The translations under genes were made by a program, and so were the position numbers. The notes under the pieces are model-generated. The model ran no database searches. It saw only the letters and a program-made list of their open reading frames with translations, and was not told the origin of the DNA. Below are positions 23,749-32,699 of a stretch of 64,000 nt of DNA, piece by piece. Source of the DNA: Desmodus rotundus (lineage: Eukaryota; Chordata; Mammalia; Chiroptera; Phyllostomidae); assembly GCF_022682495.2 (NCBI RefSeq), contig NC_071397.1, positions 11,189,082 to 11,253,081 on the forward strand, in the 5' to 3' direction. Within the stretch, counting starts at the first letter, position 1, and the number at the start of each line of letters is the position of its first letter.

Positions 23749-23971
23749 TTTTTTTAAATCCTCACCTGAGGTTTTAGAGAGGGCGGGGGGAGAGAGAGAG
23801 AAAGAGAAACATGGACGTGAGAAGAAACAGGGAGCAGTTGTCTCCCGTTGGTGCCCCAAGCAGATATTGAAACCGCAACCTAGGCCTGTGTCCTGATTGG
23901 GGATCAAACCCACAACCTTTTGGTGTATGGGATGATGCTCCAACCAACTGAGCCACCCAGCCAGAGCCACC
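23749..23971 (-). mobile_element. VES-type SINE
   Basis: Antisense copy: T-run, 'aaatcctcacctgagg' tail motif, 'agagagagagaaagagaaacatgg', then antisense B box 'ggggatcaaacccacaacc' and A-box region 'caaccaactgagccacccagccagagcc'. Inserted within or next to the minus-strand L1 that begins near 24005. Confidence 0.85.
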
Positions 23972-24004
23972 CCCAGTAATTTTTAAAAACCCCTTTACTG
24001 GGGA

Positions 24005-24730
24005 AAATTTCAAACATAAGAGTAGACAGAATAGTATAATGAATCTCAAAGTACCCATCTCCCAGTTTTCACATATTCCATCTATTCTCCACCACTTTTT
24101 TTCTAAAGCATTTCAAAACAGATCCCATATATTAGTTTTCTATAACCCCTGTAACAAATTACCAGAGCCTTAGTGACTTAAAAGAGTATGAATTGGTTAT
24201 TTGAGGGGTGTTGGCAGGGCTGGGTTCCTTTCTGGAGGCTCTGAGGGAATGTCTGTTCCCTCGCCTTTTCCAGCCCCTAGAAGCGGCCCACATTCTCTGG
24301 GTCCTGGCCTCCTTCCTCCGTCACTTATGTGATTGGATTGGGCCCACCTGTACGGCCCAGGCTACCTTTCCACCTGGAGATCCTTAATTTAATCATAGCT
24401 GCGAAGTATCTTTTGCCAAGTAAACTAACATTTACAGGCTCCAGGGACTACGGTGTAGATATTTGGGGGGGGGGGCACTATTCTGTCCGTCACACAAGGG
24501 CCACATTTAATTTCACCTTAAATAATTCTTTAACTATTAACGAATATCTCCATGACATTATCATACCTTAAAAACTTAAAATTAATTCTTTCATATCAGT
24601 AATAGGCGGTTTGCATTCAAAGTTCCCTGATTTTGTTTTCCTGGTTTGTTACCATTGGTTCCTTCAAATGCAAGCAAGATCTACACGTTGCATTTGGTCG
24701 TTATCTCTTCCGAGTACTTTTTATTCTTTA
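24005..24730 (-). mobile_element. L1M 3' region split by an LTR
   Basis: Left block 'actggggaaaatttcaaacataagagtagacagaatagtataatgaa' (23998-24044) and right block 'cattatcataccttaaaaacttaaaattaattcttt', 'cagtaataggcggtttgcattcaaagttccctgatt' (24556-24632) are consecutive antisense pieces of an L1M 3' region. A MaLR LTR separates them. Confidence 0.7.
24132..24505 (-). mobile_element. MaLR (MLT1-type) LTR
   Basis: Antisense LTR: starts 'tattagttttctataacccctgtaacaaattacc' and continues 'gttggcagggctgggttcctttctggaggctctgagggaatg', 'ccttttccagcccctagaagcggcccacattctctgggtcctgg', 'tgtgattggattgggcccacctg'. It ends '...cactattctgtccgtcaca'. An 11-G run at 24465-24475 lies inside. Inserted in an older L1. 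Confidence 0.8.
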
Positions 24731-24884
24731 AGACCTCCCCTACTCGCCACCCCCACCTTTTTATTTTTATTTTATTTGGTTTATTTTATAATTATGAGTG
24801 GGACTTCACTCATAATAATGTGAGCCTATTCCCATTGTAGATCTCTTTTTTATATCTCTATGAATCGTATTAATTTTGTTGTTC

Positions 24885-25110
24885 TGGAGAACTGTAATAA
24901 TGCACATATGATATACCTGGGCACAGATTTTTGGTTTCTACCCCTCATTGTATTTGCCGAGCTTCTTGGATCTGTGGGTCGGTGCCATCGTTGATTTTTG
25001 CGAAGGTTTTGGCCGTTACTCAAACACTTGTCTGCTCTGTTCTCTCTTGAGTTTCTTTCTGTTCCAACACGTGCTTTACACCTTCGGACTCGCCCCGCCA
25101 AGCATTGATG
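24885..25110 (-). mobile_element. L1M ORF1-related fragment
   Basis: 'gccgagcttcttggatctgtgggtcggtgcc', 'gaaggttttggccgttactcaaac' and 'tctgctctgttctctcttgagtttctttct' (24956-25059) read as the antisense of an ancient L1M/HAL1-type ORF1 region. Short and diverged. Confidence 0.5.
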
Positions 25111-25224
25111 TTCTCGTCGTCTCTTTGTTTTTCACTTTGTTTTTGTTTTAATTCAATTTGTTTAAATTGAAAGAAAAATAAGAACAGTTTACCCATTTCT
25201 CCCATCCTCTCTTCCTCCCTTGGG

Positions 25225-25238
25225 AAACGGCCAATCTT
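25225..25238. repeat. target-site duplication, left copy (HAL1-like element 1)
   Basis: AAACGGCCAATCTT is repeated perfectly at 27056-27069, on the other side of the element. The 14-bp length and the join to the poly(A) side fit L1-type target-primed insertion. Confidence 0.9.
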
Positions 25239-25617
25239 TTTTTTTTTTTTTTTTTTAATATATTTATTGATTATGCTATTACAGTTGTCCCATTTCCCCC
25301 CCCACTCCACTCCATCCTGCCCAACCCCCTCCCTCCCACATTCCCCCCCCATAGTTCATGTCCATGGGTCATACTTATAAGTTCTTTGGCTTCTACATTT
25401 CCTACACTATTTTTACCCTCCCCCTGTCTATTTTCCACCTATCATCTATGCTACTTATTCTCTGTACCTTTACCCCCCTCTCCCCCTCCCACTCCCTTAT
25501 TGACAACCCTCATGTTCTAGTTGTTTGCCTAGTTTGCTCTCGTTTTTGTTTTATGTGTGGTCGTTAATAACTGTGAGTTTGCTGTCATTTTTACTGTTCC
25601 TATTTTTGATCTTTTTC

Positions 25618-26313
25618 TTAGGTAACTCCCTTTAACATTTCATATAATAAGGGCTTGGTGATGATGAGCCTCTTCAACTTGACCTTATCTGAGAAGCACT
25701 TTATCCTCCCTTCCATTCTAAATGATAGCTTTGCTGGATACAGTAATCTTGGACGTAGGTCCTTGCGTTTAATCTTGGGTAATGTAATTATGATGTGTCT
25801 TGTTGTGTTCCTCCTTGGGTCCAGCTTCTTTGGGACTCTCTGAGCTTCCTGGACTTCCCGGAAGTCTATTTCCTTTGCCAGATCGGGGAAGTTCTCCATT
25901 ATTTGTTCAAATAAGTTTTCAATTTTTTGTTCTTCCTCTTCTCCTTCTGGCACCCCTATAATTCGGATGTTGGAACGTTTCAAGGTGTCCTGGAGGTTCC
26001 TAAGCCTCTCCTCATTTTTCCAAGTTCTTGTTTCTTCATTCTTTTCTGGTTGAATGTTTGTTTCTTCCTTCTGGTCCATACCATTGATTTGAGTCCCAGT
26101 TTCCTTCTCATCACTATTGGTTCCCTGTACATTTTCCTTTGTTTCTCTTAGCATAGGCTTCATTTTTTCATCTGTTTTTCGAATAGATTCAACTAAGTCT
26201 GTGAGCATATTGATAACCAGTGCTTTGAACTGTGCATCCGATAGGTTGGCTATCTCTTCGTCGCTTAGTTGTATTTTTTCTGGAGCTTTGAAGTGTTCTG
26301 TCATTTGGGCCAT
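25618..26313 (-). CDS. HAL1-like ORF1 protein (L1 ORF1p homologue), shortened C-terminal domain
   Basis: This 231-residue open frame is a homologue of L1 ORF1p, the trimeric RNA-binding chaperone that coats L1 RNA in cytoplasmic particles. Residues 1-110 form a charged, helical N-terminal part with a putative short coiled coil (about 86-112). Residues 115-180 are the RRM, seen from RIIGVPEGEEEEQ through LFEQIMENFPDL to EVQEAQRVPKK and RHIIITLPK. Residues 185-231 keep the end of the C-terminal domain, including RPRLLYPAKLSFRMEG. The block usually found between these, with the KGxPIRLSADFS and ARRxW motifs, is absent: about 47 residues compared with the second copy's DNA, with the frame kept. 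Human ORF1p has 338 residues. The start has a good Kozak context (A at -3, G at +4) and follows an A-rich 5'UTR end. Whether the protein is made or binds RNA is unknown. Confidence 0.85.
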   Translation of the reverse strand: MAQMTEHFKAPEKIQLSDEEIANLSDAQFKALVINMLTDLVESIRKTDEKMKPMLRETKENVQGTNSDEKETGTQINGMDQKEETNIQPEKNEETRTWKNEERLRNLQDTLKRSNIRIIGVPEGEEEEQKIENLFEQIMENFPDLAKEIDFREVQEAQRVPKKLDPRRNTTRHIIITLPKIKRKDLRPRLLYPAKLSFRMEGRIKCFSDKVKLKRLIITKPLLYEMLKGVT

Positions 26314-27055
26314 TTTTTTTGTTTGTCTTGGCGCGTCTGTTACTTTAAGGGGCGGAGCCTTAGGTGTTCACCAGGGCGGGGTAATGCTGGTCGCTGCGCT
26401 GTGATGCTGTACGTGGGGGCGGGGCCGAGAGGGAGCAATGGCGCCCGCTTCACTCTCCTCCGGATTTCAGTCTTTCACTCCGCTACCCACAATCAAACTG
26501 GGCCCCTCTGGTGCTGGTTCCCGAGTAAGTGGGCCTGTGCACACTCTAGGCCCCTGTGGGTCTCTCCAACAACCTCTCCTGTGAGGCTGGGAGTCTCTCC
26601 TGCCGCCCCAACCCCCAGGGGTGCTTTCAATCAGAGGTTTGAGGCTTTATTTCCCCGAGCTGGAGCCCTGGGTTGTGCAGCGGTCTGCTTCTCTGCCCGC
26701 TGTTCGTCCGGTTTATCTGTGGGCGAATGTGGTGCCGCAATGTGCTATCCGCCACTCTGCCTGCCCCGCTCTCCGCCACTCTGAGTCCGGCCCTCTGGGT
26801 TTATCTGTGCAAATGTGGGACCACAGGGTCTGCTAGTGCTCGGACTGCCTGCGCCATTTGTCCCACACTCCGCCAGTCTCAGTCCCGCCACAGCCACGCG
26901 AGTCCTCTCCACCCCAGTGCCGTCTCCGCCCCTCCTACCAGTCTGGATGAATGATTATTTTTTGTTTCCTTGGTGTTGGTCCCCCTTGCTGTTCGATTCT
27001 CTGTCAGTTCTGGTTGTGCGAGGAGGCGCAGTATGTCTACCTACGCCGCCATCTC
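26314..27055 (-). promoter_or_regulatory. HAL1-like 5'UTR, probable internal promoter
   Basis: About 740 bp of GC- and CpG-rich sequence upstream of ORF1 is shared in order with the 5'UTR of the second copy. Shared landmarks are CTGCGCCTCCTCGCACAACC, the region coding 'gaccacaggggcctagag', and the A-run before ATG. In L1-type elements this region drives transcription. Promoter activity here is inferred from position and homology only. Confidence 0.6.
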
Positions 27056-27069
27056 AAACGGCCAATCTT
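27056..27069. repeat. target-site duplication, right copy (HAL1-like element 1)
   Basis: Perfect repeat of the 14 bp at 25225-25238. Confidence 0.9.
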
Positions 27070-27229
27070 ATCTCTGTGTCCATGACCTTGGCTTGCTTTG
27101 TTTGTTTATTTATTTATTTCCACATGAAAAAGCATCTGTCTTTCTCTGACTTGTTTCACTTAGTATAACGTCCTCGAGGTCCATCCATGTGCTCACAAAT
27201 GACAAGATTTTATTATTTTTACGGGCTAA

Positions 27230-27372
27230 ATAGTATTCATATACTCATATATATGAATATATATTTATATATTCAGATTTATATATTCATATATAAATTA
27301 TATTCATTTATATTCATATATACACACACATATGTGTATATATATATATATAGGACTGTGTGTATATATATC
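27230..27372. repeat. AT-rich low-complexity / (TA)n tract
   Basis: Mixed TATATG, TATTCA and TA units, with an uninterrupted TA block near 27336-27353. It probably grew from L1 sequence at the 'attcatatactcatatat' point. Confidence 0.85.
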
Positions 27373-27377
27373 ACAGT

Positions 27378-27599
27378 CTTTTTTACTCCTCATTTGAGGA
27401 CATTTTTTCACTGCTTTTTTTTTAAAGGGGGGGCGAGAGAGAAAGAGAGAGAGAAACATCGATTGGCTGCCTTCTCATACGCGCCCTGACTGGGGATCGA
27501 ACCCGAAACCTATGTATGTGCCCAGACTGGGAATGGAACCTGTGCCTTTGAAGTCTACAGGATGATGCTCCCACCAACTGAGCCACACTGGCCAGGGCT
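27378..27599 (-). mobile_element. VES-type SINE
   Basis: Antisense VES: tail motif 'cctcatttgaggacattttttcactg', a T-run, 'gagagaaagagagagagaaacatcgattgg', antisense box region 'tggggatcgaacccgaaacc', and the head end 'ccaccaactgagccacactggccagggct'. It interrupts the host L1. Confidence 0.88.
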
Positions 27600-28275
27600 A
27601 CCCCACAATTTTTTTATCCGTTCATCCGTTGGTGCACACTTAGAATGTTTCCCCTCTCCCCACCATTTTAGTGCCATTGATTTGGTGGAGAAATCAGACT
27701 ATTTGACCTGCAGGATGTCCCACAGTTTTAACTTGACCAATTGCTCTCTCATGGTGCTTGGTTTCTTCCTCTGGTCCCTGGGCTCCCTGAACTTTGGTAG
27801 TTAGAAGCTATAGGCTCAGTGAGTATCAGATTCAAGTTTGTTTGACAATCCTTAGTAGGAGTACATCACATCGTGAAACCCAAGGCTTAGCTGTCCCACC
27901 TTTAGTGATGTGAAGAGTGCCTGGGGGCTCAGGCAGTGCCACCCTGGCCCTTCCGTGATAAAGTTCCCCATCGACCTTTCCCCTGGTGACTCGGGCAACC
28001 TTCGGTGATTGCTGCTACGTACACCATTTCATTAGGAGTGGCAAGTGGTGATTTTATACTGCTATAGTCTTCCTTGCATTTGTTGCCTAGAATTCTTCTA
28101 CAAAGGAAAACTTTCCCCTAACAACGATTTGGCCATTCAAAAATACAGCTCATACAGCAAAGATGTTTAATTCCTCCCAATTTTTAAAATCAATTTTCAG
28201 AACAATGAATTGGTGGCTCAGTAACCTGCAAAAAAGGTAATGTGAATTTTTATTTTAGAATTGTTTTGAGCTCAT

Positions 28276-28325
28276 GGGTATATATATATATGTATATGTA
28301 TATGTATGTATATGAATATATATGA
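28276..28325. repeat. TATA/TATG microsatellite-like tract
   Basis: Imperfect TA and TATG repeats inside the old minus-strand L1. Confidence 0.85.
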
Positions 28326-28603
28326 TGTGTTTTGATCTTTCTGAGGTTCAAATTATCCTTAGGCCAACAGGAGCCCCTTCAACTAGTCTCTATGTCTTAT
28401 GTCTATTGAGCAGACTCATTATAACTAGTATTTGATAGTTTCCTTGCTTTCTTGTACAAGATATCCAACACTCATCTTGTATACCTCTTGCCCTAGACCT
28501 GGAATCAACCTTTTCTTCATGCATTGTGGGTTCCTTTGATAGAAAATCACATTTAAAACCATGAAACTAGGAGTTTATTGCTACTAGGATGTCAGCTTCT
28601 GAG

Positions 28604-28824
28604 CTTTTTAAAATAAAGTATTTATTTATTTTTTAGAGGTATGGGAAGGGAGGGAGAATAAGAGGGAGAGAAACACCAATGTGAGAGAGAAACATTGACT
28701 AGTCGCCTCTCACATATGTCCCAACCAGGGACCGAACCTGCAGCCCACACATGTGCCCTGAATGGGAATCGGACCTGTGACCTGGTCCAGTGCCCAGTCA
28801 GATGAGCTACACCAGCCAGAGCTT
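28604..28824 (-). mobile_element. VES-type SINE with target duplication
   Basis: Antisense VES: A/T-rich tail side 'aaaataaagtatttatttatttttta', 'gagagaaacaccaatgtgagagagaaacattgac', then 'agggaccgaacctgcagccc' and 'gagctacaccagccagagctt'. Flanks repeat GTCAGCTTCT (28591-28600 and 28825-28834), interrupting an L1 phrase that continues correctly on the right. Confidence 0.88.
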
Positions 28825-29149
28825 GTCAGCTTCTAAGACTTCTCAATGGATAGAGCTAGGAAATGCCACTTTTTAAGAAAAAAAAGAATTATAAACTCTT
28901 AGTAACTTTCCAAGGAGAATTAAAAATTACAACGTCTGCTGAACGAAATGTAAGATTTCTTTGTTGTTCTTTTTCTCCAGGGAATACATCTTACTAGCAA
29001 TGTATAATAAAAATACTGTGGTTTTAAAATGACCTGAAGTAATTCTTTTCTCTGTGTGGCTGTATTGCCAACTTTAGATACAATTAAAATTATTTTCTTT
29101 CAGTTTGAATGATTTTTTAAAACATTTTTCTGTTTGACCATGTTCCCCC

Positions 29150-29345
29150 ACAGCAGTCATTGCCCTTGGGAACTTGTTCACTATCATATCGTTTATTATC
29201 GACCTTCCCCCGTTAGCGGGTGAGCTCCATGAGAAGGTAAGCTCCCCTTCTGTCTCATTCACAGCCCGGCCCTGGCATCTAGTACAATTCCCAGCATACA
29301 CTACACCCTATACAGTGCCCGTAATGTGGAAGTGCAGATGTATGA
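29150..29345 (-). mobile_element. L2 LINE 3' end
   Basis: Antisense L2: 'gggtgagctccatgagaaggtaagctccccttctgtctcattcacagcccggccctggcatctagtacaattcccagcata' follows the standard antisense L2 order (29218-29300). Confidence 0.6.
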
Positions 29346-29470
29346 GAATACGTTGTCCCAACAGTGAGCAGGCATTAACCCCAGTTAATAGATGAGGAGA
29401 CTAGGCTTCAAACAGGACAATCACTCACCCAAGCCTTTACACGCAGAGACAAATGGAGACTTGAGTGAGG
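29346..29470 (+). mobile_element. MIR SINE 3' fragment
   Basis: 'accccagttaatagatgaggagactaggcttcaaacaggacaatcactcacccaag' corresponds to the MIR 3' half (29380-29435). Confidence 0.6.
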
Positions 29471-29650
29471 CTGGCTGGTAGAGAGATCCTGGACTTGGCG
29501 GTGATTCCCGATTTGGACCAATTCCACCACTCAGTACAGAAGCAGAGGCCCTAACTCTGTGTTCCTGAAAAAGGAAGTTGCAGCAAGAGCCAGCAAATGC
29601 AGGAAGCAAGACAGGCCTGGGTCACTCTGACCCCCCAGTCCCATGCCCTC

Positions 29651-29847
29651 CAGGGGTGTCCAACCTGCAGCCCCCGGCCGCATGCGGCCCAGGGTGGCTG
29701 TGAATGCAGCCCAGCACAAAATCACAAATTTACGTAAAATATTATGCGATTGTTTTGTGATTACGTGTCGAGATGTATTTAATGTGTGGCCCAAGACAAC
29801 TCTTCTTCCAGTGTGGCCCAGACACGCCAAAAGGCAGGGCACTCCTG
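29651..29847. mobile_element. hAT-like MITE
   Basis: The imperfect terminal inverted repeat is CAGGGGTGTCC at 29651-29661, against CAGGAGTGCCC read inward from 29847. The body is non-coding: 'ccgcatgcggcccagggtggctgtgaatgc', 'aaaatattatgcgattgtttt', 'gtgtggcccaagacaactcttcttccagtgtggcccag'. I recognise this body as a widespread short DNA transposon of mammals but cannot name the family. The CAGGG ends suggest hAT. A matching 8-bp target duplication is not evident. Confidence 0.65.
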
Positions 29848-29924
29848 AGCCTAGACTGTAATGAAAAACCCTTGATATGCAACCAGAAAACAAGAGTTCT
29901 TCCAGAGCTGTTCCTGCTGGTGGA

Positions 29925-30080
29925 AGAGGCCTGCTTTGGAGAGCCAGCTCCACCTATCAGCTGTGCGCCCCAGGCAAACCACCCAACCTCTGTGAGCCTC
30001 GGCGTCCTCGTTTGTAAAGCGGGCTGCCCGCCTAGGCTCTGACCACGTCTCAGGGTCGCTGCGGAATGAACTCAGGCAGC
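29925..30080 (+). mobile_element. MIR SINE
   Basis: 'gagagccagctccacctatcagctgtgcgccccaggcaaaccacccaacctctgtgagcctcggcgtcctcgtttgtaaagcggg' is in full MIR order, with GC-shifted positions. Confidence 0.75.
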
Positions 30081-30440
30081 GGGTGAGGAAGCACTCGTGT
30101 CTGTAAACGGCTTTCTAGAAGAAGCTGTATTACTACTGTTCCTCCCTCCACTCTTTCTGGTGGCATTTTAGTAGAAGTGTGCTCCTCTCTGCCAAAGGCT
30201 TTCAAAGGAGTTGGCCAGAAATATACTCATCCAGGAGACAGGCAAAATACTTTTCTGGAGGAAATCACCGGAGGAAAAACAAAAAACAGGGAGTAGATGG
30301 AACACTTGGCTTTTGGTGACTACTTAGGGTGGTAGGAGAAAAATCTTCAGAATAAACAAGAGAGTAAGAGATACGGTGCTGAAAGCCGAAGGTGCAACAA
30401 TGGAGCCCATTCACGGACCGCGGGCTCCCTGCCGGTTGCA
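30081..30440. other. unique sequence
   Basis: Nothing recognised. Confidence 0.4.
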
Positions 30441-30590
30441 TTTCTGGCACTACCTCAAATCCTGCCAGGTAGGAATTATCGCTTCCACTTTATGCATGAG
30501 GAAACTCAAGCCCAAAGAGGTCTAGTGACACATGTCCAAGAGCAGAGAGCTGACCGGCACCAGAACCAGAACTCCTTTAAAGACCAGGAG
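30441..30590 (+). mobile_element. MIR SINE
   Basis: 'ctaccaatcctgcc'-like start, then 'ggaattatcgcttccactttatgcatgaggaaactcaagcccaaagaggtctagtgac', typical of the MIR 3' half (30473-30530). Confidence 0.7.
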
Positions 30591-30594
30591 GGTC

Positions 30595-31365
30595 CCACTA
30601 GGTCGGGAGGTTCAGCAAGCTTCCCTGGTGGCAGCGGTGAGAGAATCACACAGTTGGTTGTGGATCCACACGAGGTCAAGCTCCGCCCTCCTCGACTGGG
30701 GAAGCATGAAGAAGCTGCCCCTCCCTGAGCTGCGGCTGCTGCGTGGCACCCTGAGGGCTCGAGGAAGGAAAGAAAAAGGCCATTTCAGAGGGTCTGGGAT
30801 GCTCTGCAGGAAGACTGAGCGACGGCCACATTTGTGGACACTGGCAACAGGCGCAGGAGCAGTGCCGGGGCCAGCGGCATCACGGCTCCGGGACAGGGAG
30901 CGGTTCAGGGTTGCAAGGAAAGGGAAGAAGCCACACGGGAGGTACAGCGCCAGGGCCGCCAGTCGCTGCTCCGTCCCAGCACCAGGTGAAAGTGCTGGTG
31001 CTCCTCCCGGCTCCCTCACATCTGGCTTCACCACAGCTGGTGCCGCAGGAGGTGCCACAGGCCTGCTCGGGTTTGGTTTCGGCACAGACTTGTGCCACGT
31101 GCTCAGGCAGAGCTATGTTGCAAGGCCTCTGTTTTCTTGACTCTAACTGGACAGAGATGAAAGATCACCTCTGAGCCCGTCCTAACCCCCTCAGGGAAGG
31201 TCTAGAACCTTGGCCAGGTTCTATTATGTGCTGGCCTTTTGGCCATCTGAAAGTGGAGAGGTTTGCTGCTGTTACTGCGATTAACCTCCAGCTTTGCCTC
31301 CCTAACTGCTCTGAGCCCCCTTTCTGTCTAGAACCACCTGGGGATTTCCAGTTCACCCATGGTCC
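30595..31365. other. GC-rich unique sequence
   Basis: Moderately CpG-rich around 30840-31000. Overlapping frames occur on both strands (30532-31140 plus, 30612-31085 minus) without recognisable domains. They are most easily explained by GC-rich composition. Confidence 0.4.
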
Positions 31366-31367
31366 AG

Positions 31368-31470
31368 TCTGGGCACCCTTAAATGCCCTGCACCCAAAAT
31401 TCTCATCTGTAAACCAGTCCCAGTTCCTACCTCATAGGACTGGCATAAAGATTAAATGAGGTAGAAATAA
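31368..31470 (+). mobile_element. MIR SINE 3' fragment
   Basis: 'attctcatctgtaaaccagtcccagttcctacctcataggactggcataaagattaaatgaggta' is the MIR distal segment (31398-31462). Confidence 0.7.
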
Positions 31471-32490
31471 ATAGATGTGTCTATGTGTGTGTATGTTAGA
31501 TAGTATTATGTGTAATATTTTAAGTACTTTGAGACAGCCTTTTCTCTTTTCACTACAGAAAGTTCTGCCCCCGTCTCTGCTTTCCTCTCCCTCCCCACCG
31601 CGGGAACACAGATGACAGGACCCATGGAAGCTGGGGCCTTCCCTAATTCCGAAATCTTAACTTGCATCTGCAGCAGGGAGAAACGTTTTCCTCTGGGTTG
31701 AAAGAAAGTTGGGAAAGAATTATGACTGCAAGTTGCTGGAGTTTAATTCTTACATATTGTTATATATTTATCATATATAAATGCTTTTGTTACCTTTATT
31801 TTTCCCTAGGGGGGAATGAAAGACTTAATTCTCTTTCCATTCTTTTCCTGATTGGAATTTTTGCTCGTTGACTTCCCTGCCTGTTTCTCTCTTATAAAAC
31901 ATATCTCAGGTGATGAAACCTGGAGCAGAACGAACAACCTGAGGAAACCTGGGGCTTCTGCGGAGAGCAACACGTCGTTGCTAGGGAGGGCTAGGGAGAG
32001 TGTATTTGTTTAACATCCTTATTCCTGCCTTGTCGAGTCCAATGGCGTGTTATTTCCACTGGGTGGGAGCCAATGCTGAGTTCCTCCCTGTTGTGTCCAA
32101 CCTTGAACATTTCTCCGCGATTATGTTTCATCCAGGGATTAGCAAAATGCAGAGGGGAAAAACCTGAGAAGGTGTTTGGCACGGGGGCTTGGTGCTGCGT
32201 TAGCACATCTGCGGGCATTCTCGGCTAATTGGAGAACGGCATCAAACAGAAGGGGCTCAGAAGCTGGCTGCGTCTGGGGTTACTGCAAATGGTTTATTTA
32301 TTGAGTGTCGAGCTTTTTGTGTGTTTTTGTTTGTTTGTTTTTTATAGCCCCCAAGGACATTCCAAACACACAAGCAGTTCCCGCTCCCAGTGTCCCTGTC
32401 TGCTCTGTTACTGAGCTATCAGAAGATCTAAGAGTGGTGAGTGAGAATCTCAGAACTCTTTTTCAGACTTGCCCAGTGTTCTCATTCTTT
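31471..32490. other. unique sequence
   Basis: No gene recognised. AT-rich stretches at 31490-31530 and 31730-31800. Confidence 0.4.
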
Positions 32491-32494
32491 TTAT

Positions 32495-32650
32495 TTTGTT
32501 TTATTTTATTTTATTATTATTATATTTGCTTTTATTTTTTATTTATTTATTTTTATTCAGTTACAATTGTCTGCATTTTCTCCCCTTCCCTCCACCCCAC
32601 TCCAGCCAGTCCCACTTCCCTCCCCCACCTCTACCCTCCCCTCTGATCTC
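32495..32650 (-). mobile_element. 5'-truncated L1 3' end (bat-type tail)
   Basis: An A-tail (T/A-rich 32495-32560) is followed by 'ttcagttacaattgtctgcattttctccccttccctccaccccactccagccagtcccacttccc'. This is the same kind of 3' end as the HAL1-like elements at 25260 and 49030 ('...gttacaattgt...' against '...attacagttgtccc...') but a different subfamily. Only the last ~100 bp of the element is present. Confidence 0.65.
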
Positions 32651-32699
32651 CAACAGTCACTTTTCCTTTTATAAGGGAACACCACTCAGCTGTTAAAAG

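Larger units (their letters stand above)
25239..27055 (-). mobile_element. HAL1-like (half-L1) retrotransposon, near full length
   Basis: The element reads on the minus strand. A CpG-rich 5'UTR (27055 to 26314) begins GAGATGGCGGCGTAGG. An uninterrupted ORF1 (26313-25618) is followed by a roughly 360-bp 3'UTR ending in ACTGTAATAGCATAATCAAT and then an A-tail (the T-run at 25238-25256). There is no ORF2 or reverse transcriptase between ORF1 and the 3'UTR, which defines half-L1 elements; mobility would need ORF2 protein from a full L1. Perfect 14-bp target-site duplications flank it. It is about 14 bp shorter at the 5' end than the second copy at 47128. It sits inside an older L1 of the same orientation and looks young. 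Confidence 0.88.
25140..28900 (-). mobile_element. host L1M copy or copies, 3' region, with nested insertions
   Basis: Antisense L1 is seen at 25140-25238, at 27056-27230 ('gcatctgtctttctctgacttgtttcacttagtataacgtcctcgaggtccatccatgtg'), at 27600-27660 ('tttttatccgttcatccgttggtgcacacttagaatgttt'), and from 27660 to 28900 with phrases of the L1M 3'UTR ('cctgcaggatgtcccacag', 'gtagttagaagctataggc', 'caaattatccttaggccaacaggagccccttcaact', 'atggatagagctaggaaatgcc'). A HAL1-like element (25239-27055) and VES SINEs (27378-27599, 28604-28824) interrupt it. The right part may be a second, older L1 copy. Confidence 0.65.

Noticed and set aside
26314..27055. CpG island as a possible host gene promoter
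   Set aside because: It is the 5'UTR of the HAL1-like element, matched by the element at 47.1 kb.
30532..31140. Opposing 202- and 157-residue frames in a GC-rich stretch
   Set aside because: Both strands are open over the same 500 bp because stop codons are rare in this composition; the left part is MIR.
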